Shown in pieces: positions 61,001 through 64,000 of a stretch of 64,000 nucleotides of DNA. Source of the DNA: Acanthosepion lycidas (Eukaryota; Mollusca; Cephalopoda; Sepiida; Sepiidae); contig OZ010600.1 in the NCBI GenBank assembly GCA_963932145.1, forward strand, positions 47,123,008 through 47,187,007, in the 5' to 3' direction. A model generated the notes under the pieces. The model worked only from the letters and a program-made list of their open reading frames with translations, was not told the origin of the DNA and made no database searches. A program made the position numbers and the translations under genes. The first letter of the stretch is position 1. Each line of letters opens with the position of its first letter.

Positions 61001-63665
61001 GAATTTGTTTATTAAAAGAAGAAAAGAAAACCTAGAAAACAAATACAAGATTTAAAAAAGTAAAAGAATAATTTAAAACATATCAAATTCCTAAATAGAC
61101 AAGCTAAAAACTTACAAACATAGTAAAGTTACCAAATAACCAATGACAAGATGGAGCCAGAGGAAAAAAATTAAATCAGCAAAGTGACAAATGAAGCTAA
61201 AAAGAACTGCAAAGAAAAGGATGCTTAACCCTTTAAAGCAGGAAATCCCACAAATGATGTACCTGCAAGATTCACATACTTCATGTGAAGGGCCTGAATG
61301 CATCTGCAATTGGGTAGCACTGTATTTCAATAGTGTTAACACTCATCACACGATTGACTAAAAGGTGACAACTTTTATAAAAGTTATTGATTTCCAAAAC
61401 AATATCTCATAGTCAGTTGTAACAAGGGGATTAAAAAATAAAAAATAAAAAACTTGACATAAAATTTCCCTAACAGAAAAATGAATTAAATTCAATGAAA
61501 AGAAACAAATTTTTGTCAAAAAAAAAAAACAAAAAAAAAAAAAAAAAAAAAAAAACATCTAAGAATTATTTTAGTTGGCTATAATTTGAATTAAATCTAC
61601 ATAATGTCTAATTGTATTATTTAAAATTTGCTATATTTATGTGGGGAGGGCTCCATATTGGGTGTAGAGAGTTTGTAGATATAAACAGTGTGAACATAGA
61701 AATCAATACTGCATGTTGACAGGCAATTTCCCATTTCAAGTGACCTTCAAAGCATCATATTTGTAGTCTGTTGATCAAGATGATGAAATTTACAAGTGTT
61801 GATTTCTACAATCCACAATCTTTATAAACGACAAAATTAAATGATTGCATATTTCAAGAAAACTAAGATGAAGAATTTATAGTTTAAAATAATTTATTCA
61901 TAAAGAAAGTGATATTTAAAAAAGGTAACCCAGAAACAGTTGTAGAAGCTTAAACTATGAAGGCTTAATAGTTAATCAATCATTAAATTTATGCAAACAA
62001 TAACTAATATAGTTAATTATATCAAAAAAGAATATTATTTAAAACTGAGATACAAAAAAAAATAATAAAATAAAAACAAAATTACTATAAGATAATGATC
62101 AATGATAGCAAAATTAAAAATTTTATTATAAAATCATATTTACCTTTAACCGAGAACTCATACAAAATTTGCAGACTTTTAACTTAATTGGGTGTTTTAT
62201 GTGCTTGGAAGTTGGCAAAAATCCAGTTTTGGGCTGAAATTGAATGCAAAGATACTTTTATTATTTGAGATTTTTACGCAGCAAAATTGTCAATGTGTTT
62301 CTTTTTTTATTTCTCTTAACAAATAACAATTTAAAAGGTGATTCTATTTTAAAACAATGACAATTTTTTTTTTCCTTGAAAGATAGGTTATACAAGGAAT
62401 TTTTTAGACAACTGTTGAACACTTCATCTTAAATTTGTATGCAAGACAGTGTAATAATTGGATACTATAAAGAAAAATGAAAAAGCATTTCGTAGGTCTG
62501 TAAATTAAATTAAAAGGCTATAAGTATGAAGAATGGACAGTCTAAAAATAAAATCATTAATACTTGTATGATGATTTCAATTTGTAAGATTTTAAATTAA
62601 AGCTAACAGGAAAATGTTCTAAAACTGAATAGTAATAAAATTATATTAATTATTTACTAAAATCAGTTATGTTTGTTTCTGTCGTGAGGAACCCAGTAAG
62701 GTCCAACTTCATTATATTAGTGAATTGGGTAGTGGTTAAACTTACTAATCAACATACTATTGTAAGCACTTCAGTTATTTAACCCTCCATTAACATTGTG
62801 GGGTATTGTCACAGCATTAGTACCATGGGTGAGGGGGTGGAAAGGGGGTGAGGGGTTACAAATACCCCATTTAAATTATTATAAATATATTATTTTGTTC
62901 TTAATTTTCTTGTAATATAGTCTTGGTGTTCTTTGTGATTTTTATCAGAAAAATAACAATGAACCCCCAACCAAAAAAAGCTTTTATTTAGAAAAATCAA
63001 ATTAAAAGGCCAATGTAAAAAAAAAATGAATTTATAAGATTTAAAAAATTCAAACCAGGTTTAAATAAGTTTCATTTTATTTTTATTAAAACAAATAAAA
63101 CTGCTTGTAATTCAGATAAATATTTTAAAATCAGAAACTCCTTGTATTTGACAGGAAGCTACATGACTAATGAAAATTTGACTTACCATTTACTAAATAT
63201 TAAAAATATAAATTTATGGGGTGTTAAACATCCCACAGTACTAACAGAAGATTGAGCTTAGATAAAGCTGCTAGAGTCACGCAAGTAAGAATTGAACTCA
63301 TTCTATCAGTAAATTGTTCCACAAGGTGAGATGCTACAATAGGTTGGTGCACAAAAAAACTGTAATAATGAATAATCTAGAATTTAAAATTTAAGCATTT
63401 AAAAGATAACAGAAACACTTTAAATTCTAATTTAATGAAAAAAAAAAACAAAAAAAAACAACAACAACAACAACAAAGATTACTAATAAAAATTAAATGC
63501 AAATGAATGTTCTTACTTTAATTTCAATACTGATTGTAGATTGACATCGAACAGATAAGAGAGATTGGGGAATAGAAAGGCAGTTGGGCTTGAATACATA
63601 GCAAAAATCCGGCAATACTAATGCTGATCGGGCTGCAAAGTCAATATCTTTGCCTTTACGGTGTG
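40018..63665 (-). CDS. IPPK: IPPK, inositol-pentakisphosphate 2-kinase (3' ten coding exons; 5' part outside window)
   Basis: Ten exons join in frame to 370 C-terminal residues: 63665-63517, 62233-62144, 58681-58626, 57592-57520, 51423-51317, 47981-47836, 46557-46422, 45365-45254, 42875-42802, 40189-40018. IPPK (IPK1) phosphorylates inositol 1,3,4,5,6-pentakisphosphate at the 2-position to make phytic acid (InsP6). Family landmarks in order are TISIEIKPKTGFLPTSKHI, CKFCMSSRLK, YCPLDLFSG, NNLKICKDGEEVY, DLDIEGIYPLYEQL, CMDGPYKGDAWC, VKDCSIILAM and the C-terminal IDLDPKPFDKIP. The DLDxKP signature carries a metal-binding aspartate in this kinase family. Human IPPK is about 491 residues, so roughly the first quarter, with the nucleotide-binding lobe, lies right of the window. 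I found no convincing exon between 63666 and 64000. The exon at 47981 has a tandem acceptor. Confidence 0.96.
40190..41423. other. IPPK last intron, left part: nothing recognised
   Basis: AT-rich intronic DNA. A short hairpin-forming stretch lies near 40828 (GGCTTCTTGTTTGAGCCAAG), and two oppositely oriented copies of an AATATGATGCATTACTTG/AATGAGATATTTCATTG type word lie near 40456-40540. No gene is seen. Confidence 0.35.
41424..41752 (-). mobile_element. 5S rRNA-derived SINE, copy 2
   Basis: On the minus strand the head reads CGCTGAAGTTAAGCAATGTC, then TTGGTCAGTACCTAGATGGG, then TGATCACTTGGGAATACTAG, closely following the 5S rRNA 3' part. The body has ATGTAATGGATAATGGCTCA and GCTGTAGGTTAATTAG, and the tail is GCAAAGGGTTGATAAACCTT. 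It lies in the last IPPK intron, in sense orientation. Confidence 0.8.
42802..42875 (-). CDS. IPPK: IPPK exon with KDCSIILAM
   Basis: Encodes VKQFLVAQTVKDCSIILAMQ then RQDE and two bases. KDCSIxxA lies at the kinase core; the conserved aspartate here is reported as catalytic in plant IPK1 (from memory). Acceptor TTTTCCAG, donor GTAAGT. Confidence 0.95.
43500..43730 (-). pseudogene. Mariner-family (maT-like) transposase C-terminal remnant
   Basis: On the minus strand the frame reads SPDPTCSQISPYLNSLDY, a stop, then VWDIINRETNHSLHNMKNSL and NMNEIHLIWHSVASKV. The spacing matches the last catalytic aspartate region (LNPLDYxxWGxLE) and the C-terminal helices of mariner/maT transposases. An in-frame stop shows that it is dead. 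It lies in an IPPK intron. Confidence 0.5.
44375..44512. mobile_element. Half of a second palindromic MITE family
   Basis: Carries AAAGCAGACAGTTGCCCTTT, GGTGTTGACC, GTGTCCACTTTTATATTTAC and CTGATATTGAACACTTTTAC. These match, in the same order, one arm and outer part of the better copy at 50655-50840. Confidence 0.55.
44526..44579. repeat. (TA)n microsatellite
   Basis: About 54 bases of pure TA repeat, 45 bases left of the 79-base palindrome. Confidence 0.95.
44624..44811. repeat. 79-base perfect inverted repeat with 30-base spacer
   Basis: The arms 44624-44702 and 44733-44811 are exact reverse complements (sampled words: AAAGACATTTTTTATGTTTA, ACGTTCTTTTTATAGATACA, AGTATTTAAGTAAATGCTCT, GTTTATAATAA). 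The spacer is TTCAGGCTGGTAAATGTTAT then TTAATACTGT. There is no coding sequence. It lies in the IPPK intron between the exons at 45254 and 42875, so a pre-mRNA hairpin would form in either orientation. It may be a foldback MITE or a recent inverted duplication. Confidence 0.95.
45254..45365 (-). CDS. IPPK: IPPK exon
   Basis: Encodes QKFCMDGPYKGDAWCVVSNN then NNIESANKNDILYAMIK. The DGPY motif is conserved in animal IPPKs. Acceptor TTTTTCAG, donor GTATAT. Confidence 0.93.
46422..46557 (-). CDS. IPPK: IPPK exon with DIEGIYPLY motif
   Basis: Encodes KFNFPSGCILEKILSVQYLD then DLDIEGIYPLYEQLQNHF and LKCPQD with split codons at both ends. DxEGxYPLY is a clear IPK1 signature. Acceptor ATTTTCAG, donor GTAAGT. 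Confidence 0.95.
46760..46838 (+). pseudogene. tRNA-derived SINE head
   Basis: TAGCCTAACCAGTAAGG fits a Pol III A box, and GTGAGTTCAAACCTTG fits a B box about 45 bases downstream. The stems are poorly paired, so it is not a real tRNA gene. It lies in an IPPK intron. Confidence 0.45.
47836..47981 (-). CDS. IPPK: IPPK exon with tandem NAGNAG acceptor
   Basis: Encodes about 48 residues from SIDVFIDLVVDALHCPMNSW to SSYVETTKN, mostly a variable region. The acceptor reads CTTCAGCAG, so the exon can start at 47981 or 47978 with the frame kept (one serine more or less). Donor GTAAGT. Confidence 0.92.
47982..50652. other. IPPK intron, no gene seen
   Basis: AT-rich intronic DNA. A GGTCACAGGTTCAACACCTG word at 48459 recalls a tRNA B box, but no A box was found. 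Short open frames (for example 50049-50237) show no domain. Confidence 0.4.
50655..50840. mobile_element. Second palindromic MITE family, best copy
   Basis: The arms 50719-50768 and 50783-50832 are inverted repeats of about 50 bases with a few mismatches. The outer words are GTGGACATTGAA and TTCAATGTCCAC, and the inner words are CATGCTAAACA and TGTTTAGCATG. The loop is about 14 bases. The left flank with TGCTATATTTATGTG and GTGCTCAATATCAGGCATAG is shared with the partial copies at 44375-44512 and 61628-61720. Confidence 0.7.
51084..51163. mobile_element. MADE1-like palindromic mariner MITE, copy 3
   Basis: An 80-base palindrome with TTAGGTTGGTGCAAAAATAA at each end, flanked by TA. Its centre (ACATATGTTACTATGTG) is the inverse of that in copies 1 and 2. 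It lies in an IPPK intron, about 150 bases from the exon at 51317-51423. Confidence 0.9.
51317..51423 (-). CDS. IPPK: IPPK exon
   Basis: Encodes DGEEVYSEYVKEDLIKVLEN then FLGKQAHTDENANKK and two bases. The start corresponds to the KNGELIYG region of other IPPKs; the rest is a variable insertion region. Acceptor TTTCACAG, donor GTAAGT. Confidence 0.92.
52228..52405 (-). mobile_element. 5S rRNA-derived SINE, copy 3 (head and front of body)
   Basis: On the minus strand it reads ATCACCGAAGTTAAGCAACA, then TGGTCAGTACCTAGATGGGT, GACTGCTTGGGAATGCAAGG and GTGTAATGGATAACAGCTTG. The tail seen in the other copies is missing. It lies in an IPPK intron. Confidence 0.75.
52990..54150 (-). mobile_element. 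Penelope-like element (RT end and GIY-YIG-type region), decayed, with inverted ends
   Basis: Read on the minus strand, broken frames give VAFLDILIS, then ETTFTGQYQLQLLPPSVKKG, PETYEQEMVSINSTLQ, GPCNIRSTFKSALTIRKHLF and a cysteine-rich GIY-YIG-like stretch (near HLVQLW...NRLPPQDKT). It ends NWKIRKLEESAHMLGHKNLS. The order follows the end of the reverse transcriptase and the linked endonuclease of Penelope-like elements. Many stops and frameshifts make it dead. The two outer ends share ATTTACATTGTTTGRACTG in inverted orientation, with GAAGAAGGCTGGAGTGTACA near the 3' side. It lies in an IPPK intron, sense to IPPK. Confidence 0.7.
54151..56505. other. IPPK intron, no gene seen
   Basis: AT-rich intronic DNA with long poly-A tracts (about 55230-55400 and 55775-55800). 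Short open frames have no recognisable domains. Confidence 0.4.
56506..56551. repeat. Compound (TA)n(CA)n microsatellite
   Basis: A TA run passes directly into a CA run, ending before TAAGAGAGAG. Confidence 0.95.
57520..57592 (-). CDS. IPPK: IPPK exon
   Basis: Encodes KRSRVRHAIHALLDTPQNNL then KICK after completing the split glycine. NNLKI is conserved with vertebrate IPPK. Acceptor ATTGCAG, donor GTGAGA. Confidence 0.93.
57651..57731. mobile_element. MADE1-like palindromic mariner MITE, copy 4
   Basis: An 81-base palindrome from TTAGGTTGGTGCAAAAAATA to the inverse end CACCAACCTAA. The left flank is TA. It lies in an IPPK intron, only about 60 bases upstream (minus-strand sense) of the acceptor of the exon at 57592. 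Confidence 0.9.
57998..58049. repeat. (TA)n microsatellite
   Basis: About 52 bases of pure TA repeat in an IPPK intron. Confidence 0.95.
58418..58500 (+). pseudogene. tRNA-derived SINE head
   Basis: TATAGCACAGTAGTCCAGAG resembles an A box and CCCAGGTTCAAACTCTG a B box. It lies about 130 bases from an IPPK exon. Stem pairing is poor. Confidence 0.4.
58626..58681 (-). CDS. IPPK: IPPK exon with YCPLDLFSG
   Basis: Encodes GKRMWLKPSSYCPLDLFS plus two bases of a glycine codon. The YCPLDLFSG stretch is typical of the family. Acceptor TTTTCCAG, donor GTAAG. Confidence 0.94.
59170..59500 (-). mobile_element. LINE 3' fragment, copy 3 of 3 (best frame)
   Basis: On the minus strand 59471-59265 is open and encodes RCNHKFYVKFLLSRTSRLWN, SLLTSCFPINFDHQKFKCNV and NHYLLS. 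This resembles the C-terminal tail after the reverse transcriptase in non-LTR retrotransposons (the LWNSLP...F..K motif). The 3' untranslated part continues left, with CCTTTCACCCCAAGCAAAGC (minus-strand complement). It lies in an IPPK intron, sense to IPPK. Confidence 0.6.
59501..61619. other. IPPK intron, no gene seen
   Basis: AT-rich intronic DNA with poly-A runs near 59710 and 61520. The short minus-strand open frames here are poly-T-coded phenylalanine runs or domainless. Confidence 0.4.
61620..61790. mobile_element. Diverged fragment of the second palindromic MITE family
   Basis: TTGCTATATTTATGTGGGGA, CTCCATATTGGGTG, GTAGATATAAACAGTG and ACATAGAAATCAA follow the left part of the copy at 50655 (GCTATATTTATGTG, CTCAATATCAGG, GTAAATATAAAAGTGGACAT, GAAGTCAA) with many changes. 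Confidence 0.4.
62144..62233 (-). CDS. IPPK: IPPK exon with PKTGFLP motif
   Basis: Encodes 30 residues: PKTGFLPTSKHIKHPIKLKV then CKFCMSSRLK. It completes EIK-PKxGFLP, the strongest IPK1 family block. Acceptor AATTTCAG, donor GTAAAT, phase 0. The motif around the second cysteine reads CMSSRLK, where the human protein, as I recall it, has CMHQFLK. Confidence 0.95.
63517..63665 (-). CDS. IPPK: IPPK exon (first one in window)
   Basis: Encodes 49 residues from HRKGKDIDFAARSALVLPDF to STISIEIK, preceded by the last two bases of a split codon. Acceptor TTTTTTTGCAG, donor GTAAGA. SxEIK is the start of the conserved EIKPKxGFLP block. Confidence 0.93.
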
Positions 63666-64000
63666 CTGCAAAAAAATGAATAAATAAATAAATAAAACAA
63701 AAAAGGTATTTGGTTCTAAGGATTCACATATCTTTCAAATATGAAATCTGTTCATTTGCTAAGAAAATATTTTCAACTCAAATTAAATATTTTGCACTTG
63801 CAAATACTAATTTCTAATACTTCAATAATATTGGTAAAGCAATAAAAATACATCCCCAATGGATTTACAAACAAATAAGCTAAAATATCCTAAACATTTA
63901 GTAAAATTCATGTTTTGAAGTTAATGCTCTTTAAATCTTTCAGGTTTGCTTTTTTGATATTATCTAATAAATAGTATAAAAAGATGTGTTAAGTATTGTC
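63666..64000. other. IPPK intron at right edge
   Basis: Begins with an (AATA)n-type run (63675-63695) and is otherwise plain AT-rich DNA. No further IPPK exon is visible. Confidence 0.4.

Noticed and set aside
63340-63360. Fifth MADE1-like MITE
   Set aside because: Only one diverged end (AGGTTGGTGCACAAAA) is present, without the palindrome.
1-64000. CRISPR arrays, bacterial operons, phage-like regions
   Set aside because: The spliced animal genes and repeat types rule out a prokaryotic source, and no CRISPR-like spacing was seen.

Overview
The window looks like nuclear DNA of a mollusc, most likely a cephalopod (octopus-like). It is AT-rich, has short exons separated by introns of up to about 7 kb, and is crowded with (TA)n arrays, palindromic MITEs, mariner relatives, a Penelope-like element, and tRNA- and 5S-derived SINEs. 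The animal assignment rests on the genes. The cephalopod assignment is an inference from the repeat mixture and is not proven here.

Three host genes are supported. (1) The last coding exon of NTHL1, the endonuclease III-like DNA glycosylase, lies at the left edge on the + strand. (2) A complete seven-exon TYW3 gene, for a wybutosine-synthesis methyltransferase acting on tRNA-Phe, runs on the - strand from 30113 to 7650 and encodes 244 residues. It is tail-to-tail with NTHL1. (3) The last ten coding exons of IPPK, inositol-pentakisphosphate 2-kinase, run on the - strand from 63665 to 40018. They give 370 C-terminal residues, and the 5' exons lie beyond the right edge. All exon joins given here keep the reading frame and use GT/AG sites. 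The genes have unrelated jobs (base-excision repair, tRNA modification, inositol phosphate metabolism) and I see no sign of a shared operon-like unit.

Layout: 1-450 NTHL1 intron with a transposase fragment; 450-627 NTHL1 exon; 628-7649 intergenic DNA with transposon, LINE and mariner remnants; 7650-30113 TYW3, whose introns hold a 60/43-bp minisatellite, two inverted-repeat elements, an old LTR retrotransposon, a LINE tail, a Helitron-like element, a decayed mariner, a 34-bp minisatellite and a 1.3-kb TIR element; 30114-40017 intergenic, with a 5S-derived SINE and two MADE1-like MITEs, one nested in a larger TIR element; 40018-63665 IPPK, whose introns hold two 5S-derived SINEs, a 79-bp perfect inverted repeat, MITEs, a Penelope-like element and a LINE tail.

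Most short open frames in the window are chance or repeat-derived. No new multi-gene system was found. The most unusual structures are the 79-bp perfect palindrome (44624-44811), the long-TIR element enclosing a tRNA-like segment (10719-11089), the MADE1-like hairpin MITEs, and a tandem NAGNAG splice acceptor in IPPK.
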